Shown here: positions 8,466-17,213 of the stretch, piece by piece | Position numbering within the stretch: the stretch's first letter is position 1 | How the letters are laid out: every line of letters starts with the position of its first letter | Assembly (NCBI GenBank): GCA_963700735.1 | Contig: CAVOYR010000004.1 | Span: 124,001 to 188,000, forward strand | Direction: 5' to 3' | Source: Anderseniella sp963700735 | Lineage (GTDB): Bacteria; Pseudomonadota; Alphaproteobacteria; Rhizobiales; Aestuariivirgaceae | Length of the DNA: 64,000 nucleotides | Translations under genes and position numbers: made by a program | The notes under the pieces: model-generated | Databases searched by the model: none | What the model was told of the DNA's origin: nothing | What the model saw: only the letters and a program-made list of their open reading frames with translations

Positions 8466-9626
8466 ATGAAGTCAATTGTGTTGATCTGTTGCGCCGCAGC
8501 CCTGCTGGCTGCTGGCGTAAGTATCTTCGTAGCCGGGCAGCACTCGACTGCTTTGATCTCCGCGGTTGCGATGCTGGTTTGTGCCCAGATCGTTGCCATG
8601 CTCGTTGCCCAGCGGCCACGAGAGATCGACGATGCCAAGCTTGCCTCGCTGTCAGACCGCATCAAGCGCAACAGTGCCGAGATCGAACGCCTGTCCACGC
8701 GCACACGCGACCAGGCGCAGGCCCTGTCAGCAATGGAGCAGGCCATGACCGCCACGCGCCGGGCAGGTGGCAACGATACGGCAGGGCAGTTTCCCTTGAT
8801 GGAATCTCCAGCCTCACTTGCACCAATATCAGCTCCCTTGCCGGACGTATCAGTGCTTCGTGCGGTTCAGCCGCGTGAAGCATCTGCACCTGTAGCCCCC
8901 CGCTCTAGGCCAGCTCTGCATCTTGAGCCGGTGGTCCGGGTAGGAGAAGGCCGCACAGCGTACTACAAGGCATCACTGCAGCGCCCCGCCGAAGGGCCGG
9001 GCCGCCCCGCCGGCCTTGCCGTGTCTGCCGATCTGGCCCTGGCCGAAGGGGCAGCCAGCCAGTGGGACCCGCAGCACGATGTTACACTGATGAGCGAGGT
9101 TATCCCGATCCTGCAAACCCTGCGTGCACGCCGGGGCGCCACCGGCATTCTGGTGCCCGTCAGCCTTGCGACGTTTGATGATTCCCGCAGGCTGCAGGCG
9201 CTGGTCGACATGCTCTATCAGCATCCGGACGCCGCCGCCGGGTTGGTGCTGGATATCCACGTCTCGGCACTCGCGGCCTTGTCCGGCAATGCCATGCAGG
9301 GACTGGCCTGGCTGGCAAGCCAGGGGGCGAGCTTCTGCCTGACCGGCCCTTGGGTCAGTGGCAATGACTTGCCATCGCTGGCCGAACTGGGGTTCACCTT
9401 CCTCGATGTGCCGCACGATCAACTGGTTTCCGTGCCGGCTGCCCGGCAGATGCTGGCGCAGGCTGCCAGCGTCAACTTCAGCGTGATTGCATCCGGCGTG
9501 ACGGATGCCGGTCATGCGGCCGCTATCCTGCCGGCTGGCGCACTGGCGCGAGGCCCGGCCTACGCAATGCCTCGCGCCGTTCGCCCGGGCCTGTCCGGTT
9601 CCAGCATCCAGCAGCAGGTGGCCTGA
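8466..9626 (+). CDS. Membrane-anchored degenerate EAL-domain protein, TipF-like
   Basis: A 386-residue protein with two N-terminal membrane helices (about 4-23 and 28-48), a short coiled coil (about 55-95), a Pro/Ala-rich linker and an EAL-fold domain from about 150. The position of the catalytic 'EAL' reads YYKASLQ and the DDFGTG loop is not recognisable, so phosphodiesterase activity is unlikely. Two helices plus coiled coil plus degenerate EAL is the architecture of Caulobacter TipF, a c-di-GMP-responsive flagellar and polar factor. A weak promoter (TTGCTT 8382-8387, TACCCT 8404-8409) may serve it. The next gene starts 4 bases after its stop. TipF identity is an inference from architecture; no flagellar genes lie in the window. 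Confidence 0.65.
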   Translation: MKSIVLICCAAALLAAGVSIFVAGQHSTALISAVAMLVCAQIVAMLVAQRPREIDDAKLASLSDRIKRNSAEIERLSTRTRDQAQALSAMEQAMTATRRAGGNDTAGQFPLMESPASLAPISAPLPDVSVLRAVQPREASAPVAPRSRPALHLEPVVRVGEGRTAYYKASLQRPAEGPGRPAGLAVSADLALAEGAASQWDPQHDVTLMSEVIPILQTLRARRGATGILVPVSLATFDDSRRLQALVDMLYQHPDAAAGLVLDIHVSALAALSGNAMQGLAWLASQGASFCLTGPWVSGNDLPSLAELGFTFLDVPHDQLVSVPAARQMLAQAASVNFSVIASGVTDAGHAAAILPAGALARGPAYAMPRAVRPGLSGSSIQQQVA

Positions 9627-9630
9627 CGCC

Positions 9631-10512
9631 ATGGCGAAACTGACGACTATTCCCGCCACGCGCGGACGTGACCTCAGCGCGCTCTCGCCCGTGTGGTTGT
9701 GCGACGTGTGGGGCGTGGTGCACGATGGCCGGCAAGCCAACCCGGGGGCATGCGATGCACTGATCCGCCATCGCAAGGCAGGCGGATGCGTCATACTCAT
9801 CACCAATGCGCCGCGCCCTGCCCATGTGGTCGAGCCGCAGATGCGCAGCTTCGGCGTGCCGGATGACGCCTTCGATGCCACCGTGACGTCCGGTGACGTG
9901 ACGCGCGAACTGTTGATGCGCTGGCGCGGCGGCAACGTTTTCCTGATCGGCCCGGCGGAAGACCAGCCGCTCATCGAGGGACTGCCGGTCAACTTCACCA
10001 CGCTCGATAAGGCCGATGCCGTACTGGTGACGGGCTTGCGCCGTGACGGCCGCGACGGCGGTGACGAGGAGCGCCCCGAGGATTACAGGGCCGAATTGCG
10101 CGCCATCGCCGCGCGCAAGCTGCCCATGGTGTGCGCCAACCCCGACAGGGTGGTGGGCGTTGGTGGCAGGCTTTACCCGTGTGCAGGCTCTCTGGCTGAC
10201 ATCTATGTCGAGGAGGGTGGACACGTCGAGATGGCCGGCAAGCCGTATCCGCCGATTTATGCCGTGGCGCTGCAGCGTGCCGCCGAGGCGTTGCGCCGCG
10301 ACATCGTGGGCCATGAGGTGCTGGCCATTGGTGACGGGTTGCCGACAGACGTCGAGGGTGCCCGCGCCAACGGGTTTCCTGTCCACTTCATCACCGGTGG
10401 CATTCACGCTGCTGAACATGATGGCACGTCGCTTGCCGACATCGCTGCCGGTCTGGAGCAGAACATGCCGGGCTTGCAGGTTGCCGGCATCGCGCCGGAA
10501 CTGGTCTGGTAG
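9631..10512 (+). CDS. HAD-superfamily hydrolase, subfamily IIA (TIGR01459-like)
   Basis: A 293-residue NagD-like HAD phosphatase. LCDVWGVVHDG (about 23-33) carries the nucleophile Asp and a D-x-W-G-V-x-H form typical of alphaproteobacterial TIGR01459 proteins, ILITNAPR is motif II, AGKPYPPIYAVAL holds the motif III lysine, and AIGDGLPTDVEGARANG is motif IV. The family is predicted to remove phosphate from small metabolites; the substrate is unknown. It starts 4 bases after the TipF-like gene, so the two are likely co-transcribed. Confidence 0.85.
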   Translation: MAKLTTIPATRGRDLSALSPVWLCDVWGVVHDGRQANPGACDALIRHRKAGGCVILITNAPRPAHVVEPQMRSFGVPDDAFDATVTSGDVTRELLMRWRGGNVFLIGPAEDQPLIEGLPVNFTTLDKADAVLVTGLRRDGRDGGDEERPEDYRAELRAIAARKLPMVCANPDRVVGVGGRLYPCAGSLADIYVEEGGHVEMAGKPYPPIYAVALQRAAEALRRDIVGHEVLAIGDGLPTDVEGARANGFPVHFITGGIHAAEHDGTSLADIAAGLEQNMPGLQVAGIAPELVW

Positions 10513-10617
10513 GGCGCCGCCTACGCGGCAAGTGCGGTTGCCTTGCTTGCACCCAGCCATAACCACCGCTAGAAGCGTCCCGAACCAATTGGCCCAACGC
10601 GGCGGACACTGACAACA

Positions 10618-11631
10618 ATGCTTACCCTTTCGGACCAGACGGCCGTGGCGCCTGCCTTGCGTGGTGCCGCCGTGGCGATCGGCAATTTCGACGGGCTGCA
10701 CCTGGGCCATCAGGCCTTGCTGCAGCGCGCGCTGGATCTTGCTGCCGGTTCCGGTTCGCCGTCGGGCGTGATCACGTTCGAGCCGCATCCGCGCTCGGTG
10801 TTCCAGCCTGAGCAACCGCTGTTCCGGTTGTCGCCGCCTCGGCTGAAGTCGGCCCTGGTCAAGGCATTCGGTGCCGATTTCTGTGCGGCGATCGGGTTTG
10901 ACCGCAACCTTGCCGCCGTCGAGGCAGAGGAATTCGTGCTGCGGTACCTGGTGCAGCAACTGGGCATTTCGCACATCGTGTCCGGATATGACTTCCACTT
11001 CGGCAAGGGCCGCCGCGGCAACCCCCAACTGCTGCAGGAACTTGGCCAGGCACATGGCTTCGGCGTCACCATCGTCGACCAGGTGACACGCGAGGATGGT
11101 GCCTCACCTTATGGTTCGTCATCCATCCGGGCTGCCTTGCATGCAGGCCATATCGATACTGCCAACCAGCAGCTTGGCTATCGCTGGACCATTGTCGGCA
11201 AGGTGGTCGAAGGCGACAGGCGCGGGCGCACCATCGGGTTTCCAACCGTCAACATCATGCTCGATCCCGGCATGGAACCGTGCCACGGCATCTATGCGGT
11301 GCGCGTGCGTGACCTGACCGCCGGTCGCTCAACCGTGCTGCGGGGGGCTGCCTACTTCGGCTGGCGCCCGACCTTCGACACCGACAGGGTGTTCCTCGAA
11401 GTCTACCTGCTTGATTTCTCTGGCGACCTCTATGGCCACGAACTGGCGGTGGAGTTCGTTGCGATGGTCCGGCCTGACCGCAAGTTCGACAGCCTTGATG
11501 CCCTGGTCGCCCAAATGAAGCAGGACTGCATCGACATCGATGCCGTGCTGGACCGGGCCGATGGGCAAGGCCATGGCGGTCTCAGGTTGCTCGCTGCCCA
11601 GCTGGACGGAACGCTCTACGATTGCCTCTGA
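10618..11631 (+). CDS. ribF: Bifunctional riboflavin kinase / FAD synthetase RibF
   Basis: A 337-residue protein of usual RibF length. The N-terminal FMN adenylyltransferase domain shows GNFDGLHLGHQALL (about 22-35), the HxGH nucleotide-binding motif, and a YDFHFGKGRRG loop. The C-terminal riboflavin kinase domain starts near residue 180 with YRWTIVGKVVEGDRRGR and GFPTVN. It converts riboflavin to FMN and then to FAD in the cytoplasm. It follows the HAD gene by 105 bases. A short secreted protein follows. The flavins made here supply many redox enzymes, but there is no specific operon partner. Confidence 0.95.
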   Translation: MLTLSDQTAVAPALRGAAVAIGNFDGLHLGHQALLQRALDLAAGSGSPSGVITFEPHPRSVFQPEQPLFRLSPPRLKSALVKAFGADFCAAIGFDRNLAAVEAEEFVLRYLVQQLGISHIVSGYDFHFGKGRRGNPQLLQELGQAHGFGVTIVDQVTREDGASPYGSSSIRAALHAGHIDTANQQLGYRWTIVGKVVEGDRRGRTIGFPTVNIMLDPGMEPCHGIYAVRVRDLTAGRSTVLRGAAYFGWRPTFDTDRVFLEVYLLDFSGDLYGHELAVEFVAMVRPDRKFDSLDALVAQMKQDCIDIDAVLDRADGQGHGGLRLLAAQLDGTLYDCL

Positions 11632-11754
11632 TACGTGCCTCGTTGCGGCATGTGACGTAGTGCACATCACTTCGGCGTATTCAAAGGCATGGTGGGTTCA
11701 TCGAAACAGCGGGGCAGCACAACACTGCTCCACACCTCAGAGGGACCTGAACCA

Positions 11755-12051
11755 ATGACCACCTTCCGCACCACCGCCATTGCCGCCATCGCCGCCATCA
11801 CCATTGCCGCTTCCATGGCCTCGCCTGCCAATGCCCTGTCGAAGAAGGGCGCGATTGCGCTGGGTGCCTTCTCGGCACTGGCCGTCGGTGCAGCAGTTGC
11901 CTCTGCCCATGCCCGTGACGGCTACTATGAGGAAGATTACGGTTACCACCGCGGTGGCCGCGCCTACCGCCGGGCTGTCAACCGCTGCGCTGACCGCTAC
12001 GGCATGCATACCTACCGCTTCGACATCTGCATGGAACGGCGCGGCTTCTGA
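11755..12051 (+). CDS. Small exported protein, Gly/Tyr/Arg-rich, unknown function
   Basis: A 98-residue protein with a signal peptide (MTTFRTTAIAAIAAITIAAS to ANA, about 1-27), a second hydrophobic stretch (KGAIALGAFSALAVGAAVAS) and a tail rich in Tyr, Arg, Gly and Glu with two cysteines (RCADRYG and DICMERR). Short exported proteins ending in a conserved Cys/Arg-rich segment are common in Hyphomicrobiales, but no function is known to me. A GAGGGA ribosome site lies about 8 bases upstream of ATG 11755. A terminator follows. Confidence 0.65.
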   Translation: MTTFRTTAIAAIAAITIAASMASPANALSKKGAIALGAFSALAVGAAVASAHARDGYYEEDYGYHRGGRAYRRAVNRCADRYGMHTYRFDICMERRGF

Positions 12052-12082
12052 TCCGCCCATCAGACGCCACTGTCCATGTCGA

Positions 12083-12113
12083 AACACTGCCGGCTACCAC
12101 CGGCAGTGTTTTT
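12083..12113 (+). terminator. Rho-independent terminator between convergent genes
   Basis: An 11-bp perfect stem, AACACTGCCGG (83-93) with CCGGCAGTGTT (100-110), is followed by a T run on the plus strand. It separates the small exported protein from the convergent DUF4170 gene and may work weakly in both directions. Confidence 0.85.
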
Positions 12114-12134
12114 CATTGGCAGGTTCAGCGAGGC

Positions 12135-12371
12135 CTATTTTTCGGGGTCGAGCAGGCGGTGAAGGTGCACGATGAAGTAGCGCATCTGCGCGATGTCGAT
12201 GGTGGCGCGCGCCTTGGCTTCCCATGCGACCCTTGCCGAGGCGTAGTTCGGGTAGATGCCGACCACGTCCAGCTGGTCGAGGTCCTTGAACCTCACGCCG
12301 TCCAGGCTTTCAAGCTCTCCCCCGAAAACCAGGTGGAGGAGCTGGTCTGGCTGTTTGGACTTGTCGGTCAT
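12135..12371 (-). CDS. DUF4170-family small protein
   Basis: A 78-residue cytoplasmic protein with LVFGGELESL, a central VVGIYPNYASARVAWEAKA stretch and a basic-aromatic end YFIVHLHRLLDPEK. This matches the small alphaproteobacterial DUF4170 proteins, often found beside CysQ/inositol monophosphatase genes, as here: the CysQ-like gene ends 39 bases upstream. No function is known. Confidence 0.7.
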   Translation of the reverse strand: MTDKSKQPDQLLHLVFGGELESLDGVRFKDLDQLDVVGIYPNYASARVAWEAKARATIDIAQMRYFIVHLHRLLDPEK

Positions 12372-12410
12372 GGGGCGCGGTCTCCCGTGAAATGTTGCAG
12401 TGCAGCGAAA

Positions 12411-13226
12411 TCAGCCGCCTCTATGCAGCCGTTCGCCCAACGCGTCAAGCAGGGCGGGTGGCCCGGCCATCAGCCCGTTTTGCCGGGTGCAGGCCTGGTT
12501 GTAGACCGGCGGCCGGCCCTCAATGTCGCGCACGCTGCCGCCTGCTTCGCTCACCATCAGGTCGCCCGGTGCCAGGTCCCAGTCCGACTTCATGCCGAAC
12601 GCCAGCGCAAGATCGTACTCCCCCGTCGCCACCAGGCACTGCCGCAGGATGAGCGACGTCGTCATGGCGCACGTCATGGCGGGTGCAAGGCCACTGCGCC
12701 AGCGGGTTGCCTTGAGTACGCTGGTGTGCGCCACGATGCGGGCGCCTTCCAGGTCTGTCACGGCGGACACCTGTAGGGCCGAACCGTTCAGCCGGGCACC
12801 GCCACCCCGCACCGCCTCGTAGAACTTCTGCTGCACCGGGGCATAGGCACACGCCAGCACGGGCCGGCCATGCTGCACCAGGCTTGCCCCGACGCACCAG
12901 TGGCCGGTTCCGCCGATGTACGCTGACGTGCCGTCGATGGGATCAACGATCCAGACCAGGTCCGAGCCCTGCGTAGCCTCGCTGCGCACGGTTTCTTCCG
13001 ACAGCCAGCCCGCCTCGGGAACGGCATCGCCCAGGCGTGCCGCAAGCAGCTTGTCTACCGCGATGTCGGCGTCGGACACCGGCGTGCCGTCATGCTTGTC
13101 CCAGGTCTGGACGCCGGCGCGCGACATGCCAAGCGCCAGCTCGCCCGCCTCGCGCACCGCCTCGCACAGCTGCTCGTGCACCCGCACAAGGTCAAGCGGA
13201 GTGGTTGCCTTGTCACGCGCCTGCAA
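12411..13226 (-). CDS. 3'(2'),5'-bisphosphate nucleotidase CysQ / inositol-monophosphatase family
   Basis: A 271-residue Li-sensitive phosphatase-fold protein. The metal-binding motifs are present: LSEETVRSE (E of the first ligand loop), WIVDPIDGTSAYIGG (DPxDGT), and a C-terminal DLAPGDLMVSEAGG (W-D-x-A-x-G-E-type motif with a Gly and Asp). Family members hydrolyse 3'-phosphoadenosine 5'-phosphate to AMP or inositol phosphates. TTG at 13226 is used because the next Met is well inside the domain; it overlaps the end of pmbA by 14 bases. An Stf0-type sulfotransferase, which would make PAP, lies 3 kb away. CysQ versus IMPase is not fully settled by sequence. Confidence 0.8.
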   Translation of the reverse strand: MQARDKATTPLDLVRVHEQLCEAVREAGELALGMSRAGVQTWDKHDGTPVSDADIAVDKLLAARLGDAVPEAGWLSEETVRSEATQGSDLVWIVDPIDGTSAYIGGTGHWCVGASLVQHGRPVLACAYAPVQQKFYEAVRGGGARLNGSALQVSAVTDLEGARIVAHTSVLKATRWRSGLAPAMTCAMTTSLILRQCLVATGEYDLALAFGMKSDWDLAPGDLMVSEAGGSVRDIEGRPPVYNQACTRQNGLMAGPPALLDALGERLHRGG

Positions 13227-14554
13227 CGGTCATTCCTTCAACAAGGCAGGTCGGCGCGTTCACGCTGCCACGGAACGTCAGGTCGCTGGCTGGTGTGAGG
13301 TTGGCGAACATCTGCTTGAGGTTGCCGGCGATGGTGATCTCGGACACCGGGTAGGCGATTTCGCCGTTCTCGAAGTAAAGCCCGGCCGCCCCGCGCGAAA
13401 AGTCCCCGGTGATCAGGTTCACGCCAGACGAGAACATCGACGTGATCAGCACGCCCGTACCTGCGTCACGCATCAGTTCTTCTGCGGTTTTGGTGCCGGC
13501 TTCGAGCCACAGGTTGGTTGAAGACGGTGACGGCTGCCCGCCGGTAGAGCGTGCCGCGCGGCCATTGCTGGCAAGGCCCAGCTTGAACGCGGTGCGGCCA
13601 TCCAGCAGCCAGGTTTGAAGCACGCCGTCCTCGACCAGGTTCAGGCTGGTACAGGCCTGCCCCTCGGCATCGAACGGCCTGCTGGCGCTGCCGCGCACCT
13701 TGCAGGCGTCATCGATGATGCGCACCCCTGCGCTGAACACGGCCTCGCCCATGGAGTCCTTCAGGAAGCTGGTGCCGCGGGCAACAGCGGACCCGTTGGC
13801 GGCAGACGCCAGCAGCGAGGGAAACGTGCTGGCAACCCGTGCCTCGAAGATCACCGGGCACTTGCGCGAGGTCATCTTGCGCGGGTTGAGCGCCCTGACT
13901 GCCAGTTCGCCGGCGCGCCTGCCTATGGCTGACGGGTCGTCCAGCTCGGCGAAGTGCACCTTCGATGTATAGTCGGACTCACGCTCCATGCCGGTACCTT
14001 CACCGGCAATGGCGGTCGCCGACACGAAGTGCCCCGACCGGCCATAGCCCCTGTCGAAGCCCAGCGTGTTGAGAACCACCACCCGGCGGCGGCCCGAGTG
14101 CGCCGTGGCGCTGTCGGTCTGGCTGACGCCCTTGACTTCGAGGCAGGCGGCCTCGGCGGCAATGGCAAGCTCGGCAAGGGTTTCGGCAGACGGTTCTACG
14201 CCGTCATCCAGGTCGAGCCCATCTGCCCCGATCATGCTGGAAGACGGCTCGAGCAAGCCGGACGCTCGGGTCGGGCGGGGCCACCTTCGCCATGGCGATG
14301 GCGCGCTCGGCCATGGTGGCCACGTCGGCCTTGGACCGTATGGCACCCGATACGATGGCACTTGAGCCGCCCACGAACACGCGCAAGCCGAAATCCTGGG
14401 TTTCCGCCCGCTCGATCTCGTCGGACTTGCCGTGGCGCACCTTGACCGTCAGCCCCGTGGCCTCGACGCCAAGCACGTCGGCAGCGTCAGCTCCGCTCTT
14501 GCGCGCTGCATCGAGCAGGTGGGCGGCGAATTCATGCAGGTTGTCTTGGCTCAT
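13213..14554 (-). pseudogene. pmbA: TldD/PmbA-family protein PmbA (TldE), single frameshift
   Basis: The N-terminal part (14554 to about 14255) starts MSQDNLHEFAAHLLDAARKS and runs to PPDPSVRLA; the rest continues in the next frame as EPSSSMIGADGLDLDD to the stop at 13213. Together this makes about 446 residues, the usual PmbA length. One extra base near 14250-14256 (around GCTCGAG on the minus strand) explains the shift. Domains otherwise look intact, including AVARGTSFLKDS and GVNLITGDFSRGAAGLYFEN. PmbA pairs with TldD as a metalloprotease that trims peptides; its partner is at 26986-28416. The start overlaps the ubiA stop by 4 bases. It could be a sequence error or a recent loss. Confidence 0.8.
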
Positions 14555-15498
14555 GTGGAAATCCTGGCAAGGCTGTCTAGTACGCAGCCTGCAAAAATGA
14601 TCAGGCCGAAATGGCGGTTGGACCGGAACAGCACCAGGCAGCGGGCCGGGTCGTCAATGTCGAGCCGCGTCATCTGCCACGTTGCATGCAGCGCCGCCCC
14701 TGCAAGTGCCGCGAAGAAAATGACACCGGCGCCAGCCGTGTGGCCTGCCGCCCCGATCAACAGCAGTGCCAGCGCAAAGAACCCGGCCAGCCAGTACGGC
14801 GTACTGGCCCCGAACTTCAGCGCCGTGGACTTGATGCCGATCAGCAGGTCGTCTTCCTTGTCCTGGTGGGCATATATGGTGTCATAGGCCAGCGTCCACG
14901 AGATGCCGCCAAGGTACAGAAGTATCGAAGCCGGTTCCAGCTCGCCGCGCACCGCTGCCCAGCCCAGCAGCGCGCCCCAGTTGAAGGCGATGCCCAGAAA
15001 CACCTGCGGCCAGTAGGTGAACCGCTTCATGAACGGGTAGATGGCAACCGTCGCAAGCGACAGTACGCCAAGCCCGATGGCGAACCAGTTGAACTGGATC
15101 AGCACCAGGAACCCGGTCAGCGACAGCGCAATCATGAAGATCTTCGCATTGCGCACCGACACCTGGCCCGACGGTATGGGCCGCGAGCGCGTGCGTGCGA
15201 CCGAGCCGTCAAAGTCCCGGTCGACGATGTCGTTGAAGGTGCAGCCGGCCCCGCGCATCACGACGGCCCCGACAAGGAACAGCACCAGGTACCAGACGTT
15301 CGGCAGCCCGCCGCCGGATGGAACCTGCGCCAGCGCGATTGCCCACCAGCCCGGCAGCAGCAGCAGCCACCAGCCGATCGGCCGTTCCAGCCGCGCAAGC
15401 CGCGCGTAGGGGCGCCAGCCCGGCGGCAGCACCCGGTCTGCCCAGTGGGCATGTTCGGCGTCGGCGACGCGGCCATCTGTGTCGGTTGATTCAGTCAT
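14551..15498 (-). CDS. ubiA: 4-hydroxybenzoate octaprenyltransferase UbiA
   Basis: A 315-residue integral membrane prenyltransferase with about eight or nine membrane helices. The two Asp-rich motifs of the family are clear: NDIVDRDFDGSVARTRSRP near residue 89, and YDTIYAHQDKEDD near residue 208. It attaches the polyprenyl chain to 4-hydroxybenzoate in ubiquinone synthesis. The window also holds a related UbiA-superfamily gene, ctaB, but that one has the NMWYDADIDSQM motif of heme O synthases. The gene overlaps pmbA by 4 bases and is divergent from rsmE across 83 bases. Confidence 0.93.
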   Translation of the reverse strand: MTESTDTDGRVADAEHAHWADRVLPPGWRPYARLARLERPIGWWLLLLPGWWAIALAQVPSGGGLPNVWYLVLFLVGAVVMRGAGCTFNDIVDRDFDGSVARTRSRPIPSGQVSVRNAKIFMIALSLTGFLVLIQFNWFAIGLGVLSLATVAIYPFMKRFTYWPQVFLGIAFNWGALLGWAAVRGELEPASILLYLGGISWTLAYDTIYAHQDKEDDLLIGIKSTALKFGASTPYWLAGFFALALLLIGAAGHTAGAGVIFFAALAGAALHATWQMTRLDIDDPARCLVLFRSNRHFGLIIFAGCVLDSLARIST

Positions 15499-15581
15499 AG
15501 CCCGATGAGTGTTAACGCAATGTCGCGGCCAATGGAAACAGCCGATTTCGAGTTGCGCGATGCGCTGCCTTGGGTGATAGC

Positions 15582-16331
15582 ATGCCGGTCATGGCAAAGT
15601 CACAGGGCCGCGTCCCGCGTCTTCATTTCGGCGAACAACTGGCAGGCGGGGCAGAGCTGGTCCTGCCGCGCGAGGCATCGCATTACCTGGTGAACGTGTT
15701 GCGGTTGGGCGAAGGGGCCGCCGTGCGACTGTTCAACGAACGCGATGGCGAATGGCAGTGCACCATTTCGGGAGCGCATCGCAAGGCAGCCGCCGTCGAG
15801 GTGGTGGAGCAGCTGCGTGCAGCAACCCCGCCGCCCGACATCGAGTACCTGTTTGCGCCACTGAAAAGCGCAAGGCTCGACTACCTCGCGCAGAAGGCCA
15901 CCGAAATGGGCGTACGCTGCATCAGGCCGGTCATCACGCAGCACACCGTGGCTGAGCGGGTGAAGACGGACCGCCTGCGCGCCAACGCCATCGAGGCGGC
16001 GGAGCAGTGCAACATGGTGTACGTGCCCGAGGTGCATGATCCGGTAAGGCTCGCGGAAGCGTTGGCCGGCCTGGGCTCGGATCGCGTGCTGGTTTTCTGT
16101 GACGAGGCAGCCGACCTCACCGACCCGGTCAAGGCACTGGCACCCTTGAAGGGCCGGCCGCTGGCGGTGCTGCTTGGTCCTGAGGGTGGCTTTTCCGACG
16201 ACGAACGCCAGATGATCCGCTCCCTGCCGCAGGCCGTCGCCCTGTCGCTCGGGCCCCGCATCATGCGCGCCGATACCGCCGCCGTTGCCGTGCTGGCCCT
16301 GGTGCAGGCAACGGTGGGCGACTGGATCTGA
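15582..16331 (+). CDS. rsmE: 16S rRNA m3U1498 methyltransferase RsmE
   Basis: A 249-residue SPOUT methyltransferase. The N-terminal PUA-like part has HYLVNVLRLGEG; the catalytic part has LLGPEGGFSDDE and the closing knot LGPRIMRADTAAVAVLALVQA, the RsmE hallmark. It methylates U1498 of 16S rRNA. ATG at 15582 is chosen for GGGTGA four bases upstream; 15591 is the alternative. Its stop overlaps the start of the Stf0 gene by one base (TGATG). Confidence 0.92.
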   Translation: MPVMAKSQGRVPRLHFGEQLAGGAELVLPREASHYLVNVLRLGEGAAVRLFNERDGEWQCTISGAHRKAAAVEVVEQLRAATPPPDIEYLFAPLKSARLDYLAQKATEMGVRCIRPVITQHTVAERVKTDRLRANAIEAAEQCNMVYVPEVHDPVRLAEALAGLGSDRVLVFCDEAADLTDPVKALAPLKGRPLAVLLGPEGGFSDDERQMIRSLPQAVALSLGPRIMRADTAAVAVLALVQATVGDWI

Positions 16332-17095
16332 TGTATGATGGCTACATCATTTGCGGCACGCCGCGCACCGGCAGCACGCTGCTATGCAACCTGCTGACGT
16401 CGACGGGGCAGGCAGGCGAACCGGACTCGTTCTATGGCGCGAGGTTCATCGGCTGGTGGGCGGCCGAATGGGGGCTGCCGGCGCGCGAGACCCTGCCAGA
16501 AGCCGCCTTTCAGCGGCTCTATCTCGAGGCGGTGATCCGGGCGGGCAAAGCCGGCACACGCCTGTTCGGCATGCGGCTGATGCAGGAAAACCTGGGCGAG
16601 CTTTGCAACGTGCTTGGCACACTGTTTCCCGGACATGAGCCGGACTCTGCACTGTTGCGAGCGGCCTTCGGCAAGCTCGCCTATGTGCACCTGTCGCGCA
16701 ATGACAAGCTGGCCCAGGCTGTATCACTTACCAAGGCCCGGCAAACCGGCCTCTGGCACATCGCGCCCGATGGCTCCGAGGTTGAACGTCTCGCACCACC
16801 CGCCGAACCAGTCTACGACTTCGGCCAGATCAGGTCGGCACTTGAAACCATTGAAGCCAGTGATGCAGCGTGGAATATTTGGTTCGATGAGCAGGGCATC
16901 GAACCGGTGCGCATCGTCTATGAAACCTTCTCCGCCGACCCCGCCGCAGCCCTCGCCACCATTTGCCGCAAGCTCGGCGTGAGCGTGCCCGGTCAGGCAG
17001 CAATCAGGCCCGGCGTGGCCAGGCTGTCCGACGATATCAACCGCCAGTGGATGCGCCGCTACCGGCAAGACGCTGCCCTCGCAAGCCGGGGTTAG
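16331..17095 (+). CDS. Stf0-type sulfotransferase
   Basis: A 254-residue protein starting MYDGYIICGTPRTGSTLLCN, with the PAPS 5'-phosphosulfate loop GTPRTGSTLL (9-18). GEPDSFYGARFIGWW follows; the Glu in this family binds the sugar substrate. A 3'-phosphate-type AYVHLSRNDKLAQAVS segment lies near residue 116. Stf0 of mycobacteria sulfates trehalose; relatives in alphaproteobacteria have unknown acceptors. The gene starts on the last base of rsmE, so it is translationally coupled. The PAP by-product could be removed by the CysQ-like phosphatase 3 kb away. Confidence 0.82.
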   Translation: MYDGYIICGTPRTGSTLLCNLLTSTGQAGEPDSFYGARFIGWWAAEWGLPARETLPEAAFQRLYLEAVIRAGKAGTRLFGMRLMQENLGELCNVLGTLFPGHEPDSALLRAAFGKLAYVHLSRNDKLAQAVSLTKARQTGLWHIAPDGSEVERLAPPAEPVYDFGQIRSALETIEASDAAWNIWFDEQGIEPVRIVYETFSADPAAALATICRKLGVSVPGQAAIRPGVARLSDDINRQWMRRYRQDAALASRG

Positions 17096-17213
17096 CCAGC
17101 CATCAAAATGTTTGACTTGCCCGTGCCCGGTCCCGCGCGCTAGACGGAATGTCCCGAATTTTGGAAGCTGCACACCGCCGGCGTTTTGGCGGTTGCGAAC
17201 ATTGGATCAAGGT

